A stretch of DNA of 64,000 bases, taken from Clostridia bacterium. Its GTDB lineage: Bacteria > Bacillota > Clostridia > Oscillospirales > Acutalibacteraceae. Within the stretch, counting starts at the first letter, position 1. Each line of letters begins with the position of its first letter. Below are positions 27,221 to 39,454 of the stretch, piece after piece. A program made the position numbers and the translations under genes. The stretch covers positions 1 through 64,000 of the forward strand of contig JAGAJB010000012.1 of the NCBI GenBank assembly GCA_017626295.1, written 5' to 3'. The notes beneath the pieces are model-generated. The model ran no database searches and was not told the origin of the DNA. It saw only the letters and a program-made list of their open reading frames with translations.

Positions 27221-29293
27221 TTATTTACCTCTTTCGTCCATAATTTTTTCAGCAATGTTTCTGGGAACTGCCTGATAATGGCTGGGTTCCATTACGTACT
27301 GACCACGGCCCTGTGTTTTGGAACGAAGGTCTGTTGCGTAACCGAACATTTCTGAAAGGGGTACGTGTGCAACGATTTCCGCTGCACCGTTTCTGTCCTC
27401 CTGACCCTGGGGAAGACCACGGCGAGAAGTAAGGTCGCCGAGAACGTCACCGATATAATCAGTGGGAACAACAACCGTAACTTTCATAATGGGCTCCATA
27501 AGAACGGGAGAAGCCTTCTTCATAGCCTCTTTGAATGCCATTGAACCTGCAGTCTTGAAGGCCATTTCTGAAGAGTCAACCTCGTGGTATGAACCATCAT
27601 AAAGAGTAACTTTAACGTCAACAACGTTGTAACCCGCAAGAACACCGGACTGCATTGAGCCCTTGATACCTGCTTCAGCAGGACCAATGAATTCCTTCGG
27701 GATAGCACCGCCGACGATAGCGTTAACGAATTCGTAGCCTTTGCCTTCGTTGGGCTCGATACGAATCTTAACGTGACCGTACTGACCGTGACCACCGGAC
27801 TGACGAGCGAACTTAGTATCTGCAGAAGCTTCTGCAGTGATAGTTTCTCTGTAAGCAACCTGGGGTTTACCTACGTTAGCTTCAACTCTGAATTCACGAA
27901 GAAGTCTGTCAACGATGATTTCAAGGTGAAGTTCACCCATACCGGCGATGATTGTCTGGCCTGTTTCTTCATCTGTGTAGCATTTGAATGTGGGATCTTC
28001 TTCTGCAAGTTTTGCAAGAGCGATACCCATTTTTTCCTGACCTGCTTTGGTCTTGGGTTCAATAGCAACACGGATAACGGGCTCGGGGAACTCCATAGAT
28101 TCGAGAATAACGGGGTGGTTCTTATCGCAAAGAGTGTCACCTGTGGTTGTTCTCTTGATACCAACAGCAGCAGCGATGTCACCTGCATAGCAGCAGTCAA
28201 TGTCCTTACGGTCATTGGCGTGCATCTGAAGGATACGACCGATACGCTCGTTGTCATCCTTAACGGAGTTATAAACAGTTGAACCTGTTTCAATTTTACC
28301 TGAGTAAACTCTGAAGTAGCAAAGTTTACCTACGAAGGGGTCTGTTGCAATCTTGAATGCAAGAGCAGCAAAGGGCTCTGTATCTGAAGAAATACGAACT
28401 TCCTCTTCTTCTGTGTCGGGGTTTATACCCTTAATAGCTTCAACGTCTGTGGGAGCAGGCATATAGTCTACAACCGCGTCAAGAAGCTTCTGAACACCTT
28501 TATTCTTATAAGATGTACCGCAAACGATGGGAACCATATCGTTAGCAATAGTTGCTTTTCTGATGCAAGTTTTGATTTCGTCGACTGTGAGTTCTTCACC
28601 GTCGAAAAACTTCATCATAAGCTCGTCGTCCTGTTCTGCAACATGTTCAACGAGTTCTGCACGATATTTTTCTGCAAGTTCCTTCATATCTTCGGGAATT
28701 TCTTCGATTCTGATGTCTTTACCCATATCGTCATAGTAAACGACAGCGTTCATTTCAACAAGGTCGATAACTCCTTTGAAGGTTGATTCGGAACCGATGG
28801 GGAGCTGAATCGGTACAGCGTTACATTTAAGACGATCTTTAATCATATTGAGAACATTATAGAAGTCTGCGCCCATAATATCCATCTTATTGATATAAAT
28901 CATTCTAGGAACTCTGTATTTATCAGCCTGTCTCCAAACAGTTTCAGACTGGGGCTCAACACCGCCCTTAGCACAAAGAACTGTAACAGAACCGTCAAGA
29001 ACTCTCAAAGAACGCTCAACTTCAACTGTGAAGTCAACGTGACCGGGAGTGTCGATGATGTTGATTCTGTTGCCTTTCCAGAAACAAGTAGTAGCAGCAG
29101 AAGTAATTGTAATACCTCTCTCCTGTTCCTGTGCCATCCAGTCCATTGTAGCAGCACCGTCGTGAGTTTCACCTAACTTATGGTTAACACCGGTATAGAA
29201 AAGGATACGCTCAGTTGTGGTTGTTTTACCTGCGTCGATATGAGCCATAATACCGATATTTCTGGTCTGCTCTAAAGATACCTGTCTTGGCAT
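27221..29293 (-). CDS. fusA: Translation elongation factor G
   Basis: 690 residues, the usual EF-G length. GTPase motifs [20 protein letters not shown] and NKMD are followed by domains II-V. It drives translocation of mRNA and tRNA. Lies 35 bases after rpsG in the str operon; start ATG behind GGAGGATATT. Confidence 0.98.
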   Translation of the reverse strand: MPRQVSLEQTRNIGIMAHIDAGKTTTTERILFYTGVNHKLGETHDGAATMDWMAQEQERGITITSAATTCFWKGNRINIIDTPGHVDFTVEVERSLRVLDGSVTVLCAKGGVEPQSETVWRQADKYRVPRMIYINKMDIMGADFYNVLNMIKDRLKCNAVPIQLPIGSESTFKGVIDLVEMNAVVYYDDMGKDIRIEEIPEDMKELAEKYRAELVEHVAEQDDELMMKFFDGEELTVDEIKTCIRKATIANDMVPIVCGTSYKNKGVQKLLDAVVDYMPAPTDVEAIKGINPDTEEEEVRISSDTEPFAALAFKIATDPFVGKLCYFRVYSGKIETGSTVYNSVKDDNERIGRILQMHANDRKDIDCCYAGDIAAAVGIKRTTTGDTLCDKNHPVILESMEFPEPVIRVAIEPKTKAGQEKMGIALAKLAEEDPTFKCYTDEETGQTIIAGMGELHLEIIVDRLLREFRVEANVGKPQVAYRETITAEASADTKFARQSGGHGQYGHVKIRIEPNEGKGYEFVNAIVGGAIPKEFIGPAEAGIKGSMQSGVLAGYNVVDVKVTLYDGSYHEVDSSEMAFKTAGSMAFKEAMKKASPVLMEPIMKVTVVVPTDYIGDVLGDLTSRRGLPQGQEDRNGAAEIVAHVPLSEMFGYATDLRSKTQGRGQYVMEPSHYQAVPRNIAEKIMDERGK

Positions 29294-29328
29294 AATATCC
29301 TCCGATTATAGTTAGAATTTTCAGATAA

Positions 29329-29799
29329 TTACCATCTGAAATGTGCAAAAGCCTTGTTTGCCTCTGCGTTCTTGTGCATGTCTTCTTTTTTCTTGAAGGC
29401 AGCACCCATTGAGTTAGTTGCATCAAGAATCTCGTTAGCAAGTCTTTCCTTAGCTGTTCTCTCTGAACGAGCACGAGAATATGTTGCAATCCAACGGAGA
29501 CCGAGTGTTTCACGTCTTTCGGGACGAACATCGATCGGAACCTGGTAAGTAGCACCACCGATACGGCGAGCCTTTACCTCGAGAACGGGCATAACGTTCT
29601 CCATAGCAGCTTCAAAAACCTCAAGAGGTTCTTTGCCTGTCTGTTCTTTGATGATATCGAATGCGTCGTAAACAATTCTCTGTGCGACACCCTTCTTACC
29701 ATCTAACATAACATTGTTAATAAGCCTTGTAACAAGCTTTGAGTTGTAAAGCGGATCCGGCAAAACATCACGTTTTGCTATCTGGCCTCTTCTTGGCAC
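29329..29799 (-). CDS. rpsG: Ribosomal protein S7
   Basis: 156 residues, the standard S7 size, beginning [15 protein letters not shown]. The start is GTG 29799 behind AAGGAGGGAAGC; an in-frame ATG six codons upstream overlaps this ribosome site and is not used. S7 nucleates assembly of the 30S head. The 170 bases between rpsL and rpsG carry a CCAATGG/CCATTGG inverted pair and could hold the S7 autoregulatory structure known from other bacteria (inference). Confidence 0.97.
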   Translation of the reverse strand: MPRRGQIAKRDVLPDPLYNSKLVTRLINNVMLDGKKGVAQRIVYDAFDIIKEQTGKEPLEVFEAAMENVMPVLEVKARRIGGATYQVPIDVRPERRETLGLRWIATYSRARSERTAKERLANEILDATNSMGAAFKKKEDMHKNAEANKAFAHFRW

Positions 29800-29969
29800 T
29801 TCGCTTCCCTCCTTCATATTAATGATATCATAGGTACTCGAGTGACTATGCTTCCCGTGGCGCCAATGGCTTTTACAACCCCTATATAGTCATAAAAATA
29901 CTTACCATTGGTTGAATAATAATTCAGCCTGCAAGAAGATTTGTCCTTGAATAAATCAGCAGTTTAAGA

Positions 29970-30392
29970 TTATTTCTTACCTGCTTTGGGACGCTTTGCA
30001 CCGTATTTAGAACGGCTCTGCATCCTGTTAGCAACACCTTGAGCATCAAGTGTGCCTCTGATGATGTGGTAACGCACACCGGGAAGGTCCTTAACACGAC
30101 CACCACGGATAAGCACTACGCTATGCTCCTGAAGATTGTGACCCACGCCGGGAATGTAAGCAGATACTTCGATTCCGTTTGTGAGACGAACTCTGGCGAG
30201 TTTTCTGAGAGCTGAGTTAGGTTTCTTAGGTGTGTCAGTCTTAACAACTGTGCAAACACCGCGCTTCTGAGGAGAATTGTTGTTTGTTAAAACATTCTTC
30301 TTAGAGTTGAGACCTTTACCCAAAGCAGGAGCCTTGGACTTCTTTTCGAGAGTTTCTCTTCCGCTGCGAACGAGCTGATTAAATGTTGGCAA
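29970..30392 (-). CDS. rpsL: Ribosomal protein S12
   Basis: 140 residues, S12 of the decoding centre. [15 protein letters not shown], then [14 protein letters not shown] and the streptomycin-site loops ([20 protein letters not shown]) are all wild-type in form. The start is TTG behind GGAGGTGAAAATAC. First gene of the rpsL-rpsG-fusA unit. Confidence 0.98.
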   Translation of the reverse strand: MPTFNQLVRSGRETLEKKSKAPALGKGLNSKKNVLTNNNSPQKRGVCTVVKTDTPKKPNSALRKLARVRLTNGIEVSAYIPGVGHNLQEHSVVLIRGGRVKDLPGVRYHIIRGTLDAQGVANRMQSRSKYGAKRPKAGKK

Positions 30393-30465
30393 GTATTTTC
30401 ACCTCCGATAATTAGATAGCCGAATACAGGAAAAGGGCATACTTCTCCCATATAGACCGAATAAT

Positions 30466-30494
30466 AATTTACCATTTTAAAACTGTTTTGTCAA
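30466..30494 (-). promoter_or_regulatory. str operon promoter
   Basis: Minus strand TTGACA (30489-30494), 17 bases, TAAATT (30466-30471). The leader is about 65 bases. Confidence 0.85.
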
Positions 30495-30596
30495 CACATT
30501 TTACAAACTTTTTTAAAAAACTTTGTTCATTTCCACAGTTTTTATTTGGTTATTTTTTGCAGATAATTTGGAAATATGTATCAGTTTAGTGAGAAA

Positions 30597-30701
30597 TTAG
30601 GAGTAAGGAGTTTCGGACGCAAAGTGCCGATTATAAATGCAAATTAAAATCAACGCGCAAGCGTTCCTAAATTTTGCATTTTTCATTCTGCATTTTGCAT
30701 T
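30597..30701 (+). repeat. Dispersed intergenic repeat, copy B
   Basis: Begins with GGAGTAAGGAGTTTCGG and contains AAGTGCCGATTATA, ATCAACGCGCAAGCGTTCC and repeated GCATT words. It ends flush against the A run of the rpoC terminator. The remaining part of 30393-30741 holds only the str promoter and this repeat. Confidence 0.75.
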
Positions 30702-30737
30702 AAAAAACGCCTGACCTTTAGGTCAAGCGTTTTTGGT
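30702..30737 (-). terminator. rpoC terminator
   Basis: A stem AAAACGC-TGACC/GGTCA-GCGTTTT with one mismatch and a TTTA loop. It directly follows the rpoC stop. Confidence 0.88.
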
Positions 30738-30741
30738 TAGT

Positions 30742-33700
30742 TTATTCCATAGGAATTTCAATTGCGTTAAATGCATCTTCGGGAACAGCGGTGGGAACTA
30801 CTTCAACGTCGCTGTAACACTTCATACCTGTACCTGAGGGAAGAAGTTTACCGATAATAACATTTTCCTTAAGACCAAGAAGCGGGTCAACCTTGCCCTT
30901 GATAGCAGCATCGGTAAGAACCTTTGTTGTTTCCTGGAATGATGCAGCTGAAAGGAATGATTCAGTTGCAAGAGAAGCCTTTGTGATACCGAGAAGAACA
31001 GGTGATGCTGTTGCGGGTACAAAGGGCATACCCGCTGCTTCGCAGCGAGCCTTAGCAGCAGCGTTTGCAGCGTTAAGTTCGCGCTTTTCAACAGATGTAC
31101 CGGGAAGAAGAGTTGTTGAACCCTGGTCCTCGATTTTAACCTTACGCATCATCTGACGAACGATAACTTCGATATGCTTGTCGTTGATGTCAACACCCTG
31201 CATACGATATGTCATCTGAACTTCTTTAATAAGGTAGTTATGAACAGCATCCACGCCGAGAACTGCAAGAACATCGTGGGGGTTAACCGCACCTTCTGTA
31301 AGATGCTGACCCTTAACAACGTGTGCACCCTCCTGGATTTCCTGGCAAAGTCTTGCATCGAAGGGAATAAGATATTTCTTAACATCGTCTTCGCCTGTAA
31401 TAACAACGTATTTGCTCTTCTTAATATCTTCAAATGAAACCTTACCGTCGATTTCACTGAGCATTGCAAGAGTTTTGGGTTTTCTGCCTTCAAAGAGTTC
31501 TTCAACACGGGGAAGACCCTGTGTGATGTCGGCCTGTGAAGCAACACCACCGGTGTGGAAAGTTCTCATTGTCAGCTGTGTACCGGGTTCACCGATGGAC
31601 TGAGCAGCGATAATACCAACTGCCTCGCCCACTGTTACGGGGCCTGCTGTTGCAAGGTTTGAACCGTAGCACTTAATACATACACCGTGGTCACATTCGC
31701 AAGTAAGAAGTGAACGGATTTTGATTTTTCTGTCCTCTGCGTTAGGACGAGCGTTAACCATATCTGCAATTTTCTTTGCAAGAATATCGTCAATCATTGT
31801 GTCTGTGTCACAAATGATTTCGCCGTTTTCGTCGCAGAAGTTTTCAAGAAGGTAACGACCTGTAAGACGCTCGCTGAGAGGCTCGATAACGTCGTTGCCG
31901 TCTTTGATGTCGTAAACTTCAAGACCGTCGTGGCAGTGGCAATCTTCCTCGCGGATGATAACTTCCTGTGAAACGTCAACAAGACGTCTTGTAAGGTAAC
32001 CTGAGTCAGCAGTACGAAGCGCTGTATCGGCAAGACCTTTACGTGCACCACGGGATGAAATGAAGTATTCGATAATATTAAGACCTTCACGGTAGTTAGC
32101 TCTGATGGGGATTTCGATAGTTTTACCTGCTGTGTTAGCGATAAGACCACGCATACCTGCAAGCTGACGAAGCTGTGAGTCAGAACCACGGGCACCGGAG
32201 TCAAGCATCATAAAGATGGGGTTGTAGGGATCCATAGCGTTGCGAAGTTCTGCAGAAACGTTCTTTGTACAAACTTCCCAAGCCTTGATTTTGCTGCGTG
32301 AACGGTCCTGTTCACTGAGAAGACCCATCTGATAATCTTCTTCGATAGTATCAATAAGAGCCTCTGTTTCAGCAAGGAACTGTGCTTTCTTTTCGGGGAT
32401 AGTAGCATCACAAACAGCAACGGTGATACCGCTTCGTGTTGAATACTTGTAACCCTGAGCCTTGATGTTATCAAGAACTACTGAAGATTTTGCAGTACCG
32501 TGAACTCTGATACAACGTTCGATAATTCTACCGAGAACTTTCTTGTTAACGAGTTCGTTAATTTCAAGTTTGAACATATTCTCGGGATTGCTTCTGTCAA
32601 CGAAGCCAAGGTCCTGAGGAACAGGAGCATTGAAGATAACCTTACCGAGTGTTGTTTCAAGAAGTTCTGTATAAACTTTGCCGTCAACCTCTTTAGTCAT
32701 ACGAATCTTAATGGGAGCGTGAAGACCGAGGTCCCCTTCTTCGTATGCCATCATAGCCTCGTCAACGTTTCTGAATACCTTGCCGTTACCCTTTTCGTCG
32801 GGTTTTACAAGTGTAAGGTAGTAAGATCCGAGGATCATATCCTGTGTAGGAACAACAACAGGCTTACCGTCAGAGGGTTTAAGAAGGTTGTTAGCAGCAA
32901 GCATAAGGAATCTTGCTTCTGACTGTGCTTCAGCAGAAAGAGGTACGTGAACAGCCATCTGGTCACCGTCGAAGTCGGCGTTGAAAGCGGTACATACAAG
33001 AGGATGAAGTTTAATTGCTCTGCCTTCAACAAGTACGGGTTCGAAAGCCTGGATACCGAGTCTGTGAAGTGTGGGAGCACGGTTGAGCATTACGGGGTGG
33101 TCTTTAATAACAACTTCGAGAGCATCCCATACTTCTGTGCTTGCTCTTTCAACCATTTTTCTTGCTGATTTAATATTATTTGCTTTACCAAGTTCGCAAA
33201 GTCTCTTCATAACGAAGGGTTTGAAGAGTTCGAGTGCCATCTCTTTGGGAAGACCGCACTGATAAAGTTTAAGTTCGGGACCAACAACGATAACCGAACG
33301 GCCTGAGTAGTCAACACGTTTACCGAGAAGGTTCTGGCGGAAACGACCCTGTTTACCCTTAAGCATATCGGAAAGAGATTTGAGAGCACGGTTGTTGGGA
33401 CCTGTAACGGGTCTGCCGCGTCTGCCGTTGTCGATAAGTGCATCAACAGCCTCCTGGAGCATTCTCTTTTCGTTGTTAACAATGATTCCGGGAGCCCCTA
33501 ATTCAAGGAGTTTCTGGAGACGGTTATTTCTGTTGATAACTCGTCTGTAAAGGTCATTAAGGTCGGAAGTAGCAAATCTGCCACCGTCGAGCTGAACCAT
33601 GGGACGAATATCCGGAGGAATAACCGGAATTACGTTAAGAATCATCCATTCAGGACGGTTGCCTGAATTTTTGAATGCTTCACATACTTCAAGTCTTTTA

Positions 33701-34353
33701 AGAATACGAATCTTCTTCTGACCTGCAGCAGTTTCAAGTTCTTTATGGAGTTCTTCGCAGAGTACGTCTACGTCGATTTCTGCAAGAAGTTCCTGAATTG
33801 CTTCAGCACCCATTGCGGCTTTGAATGAATCGCGGTCGTATCTTTCAACCATTTCTTCATAGTCTTTTTCGCTGAGAATCTGTTTCTTCTCAAGGGGTGT
33901 ATCGCCGGGATCAATGACGATATACTTAGCGAAATAAAGAACTTTTTCAAGGTCGCGGTGTGAAATATCAAGCATAAGGCCCATTCTTGAAGGTGTGCCC
34001 TTGAAGTACCAGATATGTGATACGGGGGCAGCAAGTTCAATGTGACCCATACGCTCACGTCTTACTTTAGCCTTGGTGATTTCAACACCGCAGCGTTCGC
34101 AGACTTTGCCTTTAAAACGAATCTTTTTATATTTTCCGCAATGGCATTCCCAGTCCTTTGTAGGTCCGAAAATTTTCTCGCAGAAAAGACCTTCTTTTTC
34201 CGGTTTAAGAGTACGGTAGTTAATGGTTTCGGGTTTTTTAACCTCACCGTGAGACCATTCTCTTACAAGATCCGGAGAAGCGAGTCCTATTTTAATCGAT
34301 TCAAAATCTATGTTGTTATCCTCAACAGTTACGTTAACTGAATCGTATGCCAT
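30742..34353 (-). CDS. rpoC: RNA polymerase beta' subunit
   Basis: 1203 residues. The N-terminal zinc ribbon has [11 protein letters not shown] and CERCGVEI. The catalytic NADFDGDQM binds the active-site Mg2+. The second zinc site is [13 protein letters not shown]. The bridge and trigger helix segments follow ([10 protein letters not shown] and beyond). Forms the core polymerase with RpoB, 45 bases upstream. Confidence 0.98.
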   Translation of the reverse strand: MAYDSVNVTVEDNNIDFESIKIGLASPDLVREWSHGEVKKPETINYRTLKPEKEGLFCEKIFGPTKDWECHCGKYKKIRFKGKVCERCGVEITKAKVRRERMGHIELAAPVSHIWYFKGTPSRMGLMLDISHRDLEKVLYFAKYIVIDPGDTPLEKKQILSEKDYEEMVERYDRDSFKAAMGAEAIQELLAEIDVDVLCEELHKELETAAGQKKIRILKRLEVCEAFKNSGNRPEWMILNVIPVIPPDIRPMVQLDGGRFATSDLNDLYRRVINRNNRLQKLLELGAPGIIVNNEKRMLQEAVDALIDNGRRGRPVTGPNNRALKSLSDMLKGKQGRFRQNLLGKRVDYSGRSVIVVGPELKLYQCGLPKEMALELFKPFVMKRLCELGKANNIKSARKMVERASTEVWDALEVVIKDHPVMLNRAPTLHRLGIQAFEPVLVEGRAIKLHPLVCTAFNADFDGDQMAVHVPLSAEAQSEARFLMLAANNLLKPSDGKPVVVPTQDMILGSYYLTLVKPDEKGNGKVFRNVDEAMMAYEEGDLGLHAPIKIRMTKEVDGKVYTELLETTLGKVIFNAPVPQDLGFVDRSNPENMFKLEINELVNKKVLGRIIERCIRVHGTAKSSVVLDNIKAQGYKYSTRSGITVAVCDATIPEKKAQFLAETEALIDTIEEDYQMGLLSEQDRSRSKIKAWEVCTKNVSAELRNAMDPYNPIFMMLDSGARGSDSQLRQLAGMRGLIANTAGKTIEIPIRANYREGLNIIEYFISSRGARKGLADTALRTADSGYLTRRLVDVSQEVIIREEDCHCHDGLEVYDIKDGNDVIEPLSERLTGRYLLENFCDENGEIICDTDTMIDDILAKKIADMVNARPNAEDRKIKIRSLLTCECDHGVCIKCYGSNLATAGPVTVGEAVGIIAAQSIGEPGTQLTMRTFHTGGVASQADITQGLPRVEELFEGRKPKTLAMLSEIDGKVSFEDIKKSKYVVITGEDDVKKYLIPFDARLCQEIQEGAHVVKGQHLTEGAVNPHDVLAVLGVDAVHNYLIKEVQMTYRMQGVDINDKHIEVIVRQMMRKVKIEDQGSTTLLPGTSVEKRELNAANAAAKARCEAAGMPFVPATASPVLLGITKASLATESFLSAASFQETTKVLTDAAIKGKVDPLLGLKENVIIGKLLPSGTGMKCYSDVEVVPTAVPEDAFNAIEIPME

Positions 34354-34398
34354 ATATGAATAACCCTTCTTCCTATAAATATTCGGATGGATTTTTAA

Positions 34399-37300
34399 TT
34401 AGAAATCTTCCTCTTCGTCAAGTGATTCTTCAAATTCCTCTGCTGCGAAAGCATAGTCATCTTTAGAATCTTCGTCAGTTACAGTCCAACCGTCTGCATC
34501 CTCTGCATCGTTAACGCTCATAAATGCGTCATCGAGTTCAGAATTATCAACAACGGGAAGAACAACTTCATCATCGAAGTTCTGTCTGAGGTCAATTTCG
34601 TTATTATCCTTATCAAGTACGCGTACATCAAGACCGAGTGACTGAAGTTCCTTAATAAGAACCTTAAATGATTCAGGAACGCCGGGCTTGGGAATATTGT
34701 AGCCTTTAACGATTGATTCGTAAGTTTTAACACGGCCAACAACATCGTCCGACTTAACAGTAAGGATTTCCTGAAGAGTATATGCTGCACCGTAAGCTTC
34801 AAGTGCCCAAACTTCCATTTCACCGAAACGCTGACCGCCGAACTGTGCTTTACCACCGAGGGGCTGCTGTGTAACGAGTGAGTAGGGACCTGTTGAACGG
34901 GCATGAATCTTATCGTCAACAAGGTGATGGAGTTTAAGGTAATACATTATACCGACTGTAACAGGGTTATCAAATTTTCTGCCTGTACGGCCGTCGGTAA
35001 GCCATGTTTTACCGTCTGTTGAAAGGTTTGCTTCTTCGAGCATATCACGGATGTCTTTTTCGTGAGCACCGTCAAATACAGGAGTCATAACCTTATAGCC
35101 AAGTGCTCTTGCAGCATAACCGAGGTGAACTTCAAGAACCTGACCGATATTCATACGGGACGGAACGCCCAAGGGGTTAAGAACAATATCAAGAGGTGTA
35201 CCGTCGGGAAGGAAAGGCATGTCTTCCTGGGGAAGAATACGGGAAACAACACCCTTGTTACCGTGACGGCCCGCCATCTTATCGCCGACGCTGATTTTAC
35301 GCTTCTGAGCGATATAGCAGCGAACAACTTTATTAACACCGGGGTTAAGTTCGTCGCTGTTCTGTCTTGTAAATACTTCAACCTGAACAACAACACCGTA
35401 TTCACCGTGGGGAACTCTGAGAGAAGAGTCTCTTACTTCTCTTGCCTTTTCACCGAAGATAGCACGAAGAAGTCTTTCTTCGGGAGTGCATTCTGTTTCA
35501 CCCTTGGGTGTAACCTTACCTACAAGGATGTCACCTGAATGAACTTCTGCACCGACTCTGATAATACCGTTTTCATCAAGGTTTGCAAGAGCATCTTCAC
35601 CAACGTTGGGAATATCTCTTGTAATTTCTTCCGGTCCGAGTTTTGTATCTCTTGCTTCAACTTCGTGTTCTTCAATGTGAACTGAAGTATAAACGTCGTC
35701 GCGGACCATCTTTTCGTTAAGAAGAACCGCGTCTTCGTAGTTATAACCTTCCCAGGTCATAAAGCCTACAAGAGCATTCTTACCGAGAGAAATTTCACCC
35801 TGTGATGTAGCAGGACCGTCAGCAATAACATCGCCTGCTTTTATCTTCTCGCCGATTTCAACAACGGGGCGCTGGTTGATACAAGTACCCTGGTTAGAAC
35901 GCATAAACTTAATAAGTTCATAAACGTCTGTTTCGCCGTTATCGGTGAGGATTTCAACTTTCTTAGCGCTTACTTTCTGAACAACACCGTCGCGTTTTGC
36001 AAGAACTACAACACCGCTGTCAACAGCAGCCTTGTATTCCATACCTGTACCGACGATGGGCGATTCAGTTTTAAGAAGCGGAACAGCCTGACGCTGCATA
36101 TTAGATCCCATAAGAGCACGGTTTGCGTCATCGTTCTCAAGGAAAGGAATCATAGCAGTAGCAACGGAAACAACCATCTTGGGTGAAACGTCCATATAGT
36201 CTGCCTGGCTGGGAGGAACTTCACGGAATTCGTCGCGGTAACGTACGGTTACACGGTCATTCACAAAGAAGTTGTTTTCATCAAGAGGCTCGTTAGCCTG
36301 TGCAACGCAGTAGTTATCTTCTACGTCAGCTGTCATATATTCAACTTCATCAAGAACCTTACCTGTTTTCTTATCAATTTTACGGAAAGGTGCTTCAATA
36401 AAGCCGTATTTATTGATTCTTGCGAATGTAGCAAGGTAAGAGATAAGACCGATGTTAGGACCTTCAGGAGTTTCGATGGGGCACATTCTGCCGTAGTGGC
36501 TGTAATGAACGTCACGAACTTCGAAACCTGCACGGTCACGGGAAAGACCGCCGGGACCTAATGCAGAAAGACGACGTTTATGTGTAAGTTCTGCAAGGGG
36601 GTTTGTCTGATCCATAAACTGTGAAAGCGGTGAAGAACCGAAAAATTCTTTAATAGCCGCCATAACAGGTCTTATATTGATAAGTGCAGCAGGAGTAGCC
36701 TTGTCGGGTTCCTGTGCCTGAAGAGTCATTCTTTCACGTACAACTCTTTCCATTCTTGTAAAGCCTATTCTGAACTGGTTCTGAAGAAGTTCGCCGACAG
36801 AACGGATACGGCGGTTACCGAGATGGTCAATATCGTCAGTTGTACCGAGTTCGTTACCAAGGCAGTTAAGATAGTTAATTGATGCGAAAATATCGTCAAT
36901 GATGATGTGCTTGGGAATAAGGTCGTCGCAGCGAAGTTGCATCTGCTCAAGAAGAACTTCCTTGTCATCGCCGTATTCTTCAATGATTTCTTTAAGAACT
37001 GAGAAACGAACTTTTTCGTTGATTGCAATTTCTTCAAGTTCTTCTCTTGTTACACCTTCAATGAAGTCAAGAGGATCAACCATGTTGTTGGATATAACTT
37101 TAACGTGTTTACCTTCAACATCAAGAGTAACTTCTTTAACACCTGCACGGTCGATTGCTTCTGCTTTTTCTGAAGTAATCTTCTCCCCTGCTGAAACAAG
37201 AAGTTCGCCTGTAAAGGGGCTGAAAACATCATTAACGGAAACACCGCCCTCAATTCTGTCTGTGAGAGCAAGTTTCTTATTATATTTGTATCTGCCGACT

Positions 37301-38109
37301 CTGGAAATATCGTATCTGTGAGGATCAAAGAAAAGATTATTAACGTGAGTTTCAGCGGATTCAAGTGTGGGGGGTTCACCGGGACGAAGTTTTCTGTAAA
37401 CTTCCAGCAATGCTTCCTCAGTATTCTTAGTGGTATCCTTTTCAAGAGTTGCTTCGATTCTGTCGTCATCACCGAAGAATTCACGAATATCATTATTAGA
37501 GGAAAGACCGAGAGCACGGATAAATGTAGTGATAGGAAGTTTTCTGTTCTTATCAATTCTTACATTGAAAATATCGTTCTGGTCAGTTTCATACTCAAGC
37601 CATGCACCTCTGTTAGGAATAACAGTAGATGTGAAGAGTTTTTTACCGTTCTTATCGTAGGTAAAACCGTAGTAAACACCGGGTGAACGAACAAGTTGAG
37701 AAATAATAACACGCTCAGCACCGTTGATAACGAAAGTACCGCTGTCTGTCATAATGGGAAAATCGCCCATAAATACTTCGTTCTCTTTGATTTCACCGGT
37801 TTCTTTGTTGTAAAGTCTTGCCAACACTCTTAAAGGAGCAGAGTAGGTAGCATCTCTCTCCTTACATTCAGCAACACTGTACTTCGGCTTCTCATCCATA
37901 CGGTAATCAATAAACGTAAGGACAAGGTTACCCGTGTAGTCCGTAATTTCATCAATATCACGGAAAACTTCTCTAAGCCCGACATCGAGGAACCATTTGT
38001 ATGAGTTCTTCTGTACTTCAATAAGGTTGGGCATCTGCATAACCTCATTGATTCCTGCAAAACTCATTCTGGTATTCTTACCGAGCTTTACGGGTTTTAC
38101 GTTCGCCAT
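34399..38109 (-). CDS. rpoB: RNA polymerase beta subunit
   Basis: 1236 residues. The rifampicin region reads [32 protein letters not shown] in two adjoining pieces, wild-type in form. [10 protein letters not shown] and the C-terminal [18 protein letters not shown] (beta' contact) are present. The C terminus has an acidic tail ([13 protein letters not shown]). I use ATG 38109 (MANVKP), nine bases from GGAGTG; the GTG and ATG four and three codons upstream are too close to that site. Has its own promoter, separated from rplJL by a 900-base gap. Confidence 0.97.
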   Translation of the reverse strand: MANVKPVKLGKNTRMSFAGINEVMQMPNLIEVQKNSYKWFLDVGLREVFRDIDEITDYTGNLVLTFIDYRMDEKPKYSVAECKERDATYSAPLRVLARLYNKETGEIKENEVFMGDFPIMTDSGTFVINGAERVIISQLVRSPGVYYGFTYDKNGKKLFTSTVIPNRGAWLEYETDQNDIFNVRIDKNRKLPITTFIRALGLSSNNDIREFFGDDDRIEATLEKDTTKNTEEALLEVYRKLRPGEPPTLESAETHVNNLFFDPHRYDISRVGRYKYNKKLALTDRIEGGVSVNDVFSPFTGELLVSAGEKITSEKAEAIDRAGVKEVTLDVEGKHVKVISNNMVDPLDFIEGVTREELEEIAINEKVRFSVLKEIIEEYGDDKEVLLEQMQLRCDDLIPKHIIIDDIFASINYLNCLGNELGTTDDIDHLGNRRIRSVGELLQNQFRIGFTRMERVVRERMTLQAQEPDKATPAALINIRPVMAAIKEFFGSSPLSQFMDQTNPLAELTHKRRLSALGPGGLSRDRAGFEVRDVHYSHYGRMCPIETPEGPNIGLISYLATFARINKYGFIEAPFRKIDKKTGKVLDEVEYMTADVEDNYCVAQANEPLDENNFFVNDRVTVRYRDEFREVPPSQADYMDVSPKMVVSVATAMIPFLENDDANRALMGSNMQRQAVPLLKTESPIVGTGMEYKAAVDSGVVVLAKRDGVVQKVSAKKVEILTDNGETDVYELIKFMRSNQGTCINQRPVVEIGEKIKAGDVIADGPATSQGEISLGKNALVGFMTWEGYNYEDAVLLNEKMVRDDVYTSVHIEEHEVEARDTKLGPEEITRDIPNVGEDALANLDENGIIRVGAEVHSGDILVGKVTPKGETECTPEERLLRAIFGEKAREVRDSSLRVPHGEYGVVVQVEVFTRQNSDELNPGVNKVVRCYIAQKRKISVGDKMAGRHGNKGVVSRILPQEDMPFLPDGTPLDIVLNPLGVPSRMNIGQVLEVHLGYAARALGYKVMTPVFDGAHEKDIRDMLEEANLSTDGKTWLTDGRTGRKFDNPVTVGIMYYLKLHHLVDDKIHARSTGPYSLVTQQPLGGKAQFGGQRFGEMEVWALEAYGAAYTLQEILTVKSDDVVGRVKTYESIVKGYNIPKPGVPESFKVLIKELQSLGLDVRVLDKDNNEIDLRQNFDDEVVLPVVDNSELDDAFMSVNDAEDADGWTVTDEDSKDDYAFAAEEFEESLDEEEDF

Positions 38110-38265
38110 AAAACACATCACTCCGTTCTTATTATAAATTCTTTTTTACCAACGCAAAATCGGTCAAAAAAGAAATAATTAACGCATAATTTAATGGATT
38201 TTTGCTGCTTTTTTATCTTGCAAAAAAACATACTAACACTAATAATCCATTATAGTTGAGTATAC

Positions 38266-38294
38266 ATTTTACAACATAGTCAAGCAATTGTCAA
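38266..38294 (-). promoter_or_regulatory. rpoBC promoter
   Basis: Minus strand TTGACA (38289-38294), 17 bases, TAAAAT (38266-38271), with a leader of about 150 bases. It shows that rpoBC can be transcribed independently of rplJL. Confidence 0.82.
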
Positions 38295-38397
38295 GCAGAT
38301 TTTTTGTTTTTTGGAAAAATTTTTATAATTCGTAATAAATATCAAATTGCAAGTAGCAAAAGGTAAATTTCGGACATATAGATTAAGTTGCCCTACA

Positions 38398-38900
38398 CGA
38401 AGCCTATCATCCCTGTTTGCTTGCAAATAGGGAGGGGGACCGCCATTTGTCAAACTATTTACAGAATAGTTTTTTTCAAACGAGAGGTATATTTTATTTT
38501 TATATTTAGTTCAGCGGTGCGGTGGTGGGTAGTTCTCTGACCGTTTCCCATCAGTTAGATAGGATTACCGTAAGGTACGTACCTGTGCGTACCGCTGGAA
38601 TTAAATATACATTAAACGAAGCGCGAAGCCCATCCCTCTTGCGAGCATTTGCTCGTAGGAGGGTGGCACCGTAGGTGACGGGTGGTATCTTACTCGTGGG
38701 ATAAATAGATTAGTTCCTTTGGGTAGTTAGTTTCTCTATCCGGCTGAAGAAAACCGCAAGTGAACTACCCACCACCGTTCCGCTTTAACATGCAAAAAAG
38801 GATAGTATATCGCACGGAATAAACTATCCTTAAACATTTATTTCATTAAAGAACGGTCCCCCTCCCTATCCGACAAAGCGGACAGGGATGATAGGCTTCG
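38398..38900. mobile_element. 503-bp non-coding palindromic (MITE-like) element
   Basis: The ends are perfect 19-base inverted repeats (38398-38416 and 38882-38900, CGAAGCCTATCATCCCTGT). Inside these is a second perfect 16-bp pair (38427-38442 and 38854-38869). A third pair of 22 bases with two mismatches follows (38514-38535 and 38762-38783, core GGTGGTGGGTAGTTC). Local hairpins fill the middle, for example CCCTCTTGCGAGCA with its partner near 38634-38663. No reading frame of note. It sits between rplL and rpoB. The flanks look like the two halves of the dispersed repeat, suggesting insertion into it. Confidence 0.65.
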
Positions 38901-38925
38901 CAACACATCAACTTTATTTTAATTT

Positions 38926-38964
38926 GCCAACGCAGTTCCGAAATTTTGCATTCTGCATTTTGCA
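38926..38964 (+). repeat. Dispersed intergenic repeat, copy C (right half)
   Basis: CCAACGCAGTTCCGA followed by AATTTTGCATTCTGCATTTTGCAT in two pieces, ending flush at the A run of the rplL terminator. The left half of this copy is at 38388-38403, on the other side of the palindromic element. Confidence 0.72.
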
Positions 38965-39003
38965 TAAAAAAAAGACTCCCCGAAGTAACCTTCGGGGAGT
39001 AAG
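38965..39003 (-). terminator. rplL terminator
   Basis: An 11-bp stem ACTCCCCGAAG/CTTCGGGGAGT with a 4-base loop, then CTTTTTTTT on the minus strand. Confidence 0.93.
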
Positions 39004-39018
39004 TATGTTGAATTAAAA

Positions 39019-39396
39019 TTACTTAAGTTCAACTTTTGCGCCAGCTTCTTCAAGTTTTGCCTTGATAGCTTCAGCGTCGTCCTTAGAAACAGCTTCTTTA
39101 AGAGTTGCGGGAGCACCGTCAACCTTAGCTTTTGCTTCTGCAAGGCCAAGACCTGTGATTTCACGAACGATTTTGATAACAGCGATCTTGTTTGCACCAA
39201 CTTCAGCAAGTACAACGTCGAACTCTGTTTTCTCTTCAGCAGCAGCAGCGCCGCCGTCTACGGGAGCAGCAACTGCAACAGCTGCAGCAGCAGATACACC
39301 GAACTCATCTTCTACAGCCTTAACAAGCTCTGAGAGCTCAAGAACTGTGAGTGTTTTTAATTCTTCAACAATAGCAGTAATCTTTTCAGATGCCAT
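39019..39396 (-). CDS. rplL: Ribosomal protein L7/L12
   Basis: 125 residues: N-terminal dimerisation part, Ala-rich hinge (~35-60) and C-terminal domain ([21 protein letters not shown]) that recruits translation GTPases. ATG 39396 with GGAGGAAAATAAA before it; the ATG five codons upstream overlaps that ribosome site. Directly follows rplJ; a strong terminator comes after. Confidence 0.97.
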   Translation of the reverse strand: MASEKITAIVEELKTLTVLELSELVKAVEDEFGVSAAAAVAVAAPVDGGAAAAEEKTEFDVVLAEVGANKIAVIKIVREITGLGLAEAKAKVDGAPATLKEAVSKDDAEAIKAKLEEAGAKVELK

Positions 39397-39454
39397 TTTA
39401 TTTTCCTCCATTTAATTGCCTTTTATTTTTTAGGCTATTTTTATTTGCAGCAAA

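Larger units (their letters stand above)
38110..39018. other. rplL-rpoB intergenic region
   Basis: 909 bases without a gene. From rpoB outward it holds the rpoBC leader and promoter, repeat words (TTGCCCTACACGAAGC at 38388), the 503-base palindromic element, another repeat copy and the rplL terminator. Confidence 0.8.

Noticed and set aside
27773-28282. Long plus-strand frames inside fusA, rpoB, rpoC and others
   Set aside because: They are shadows of strongly conserved genes on the other strand, with Ser/Cys-rich nonsense translations and no ribosome sites.
30597-30701. Small RNA gene upstream of the rpoC terminator
   Set aside because: Its blocks recur in several gaps in different order and no promoter is seen, which fits a repeat better.
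38398-38900. CRISPR array or rho-independent terminators only
   Set aside because: The repeats are nested inverted pairs, not direct repeats with spacers, and the terminator of rplL is separate at 38965-39003.
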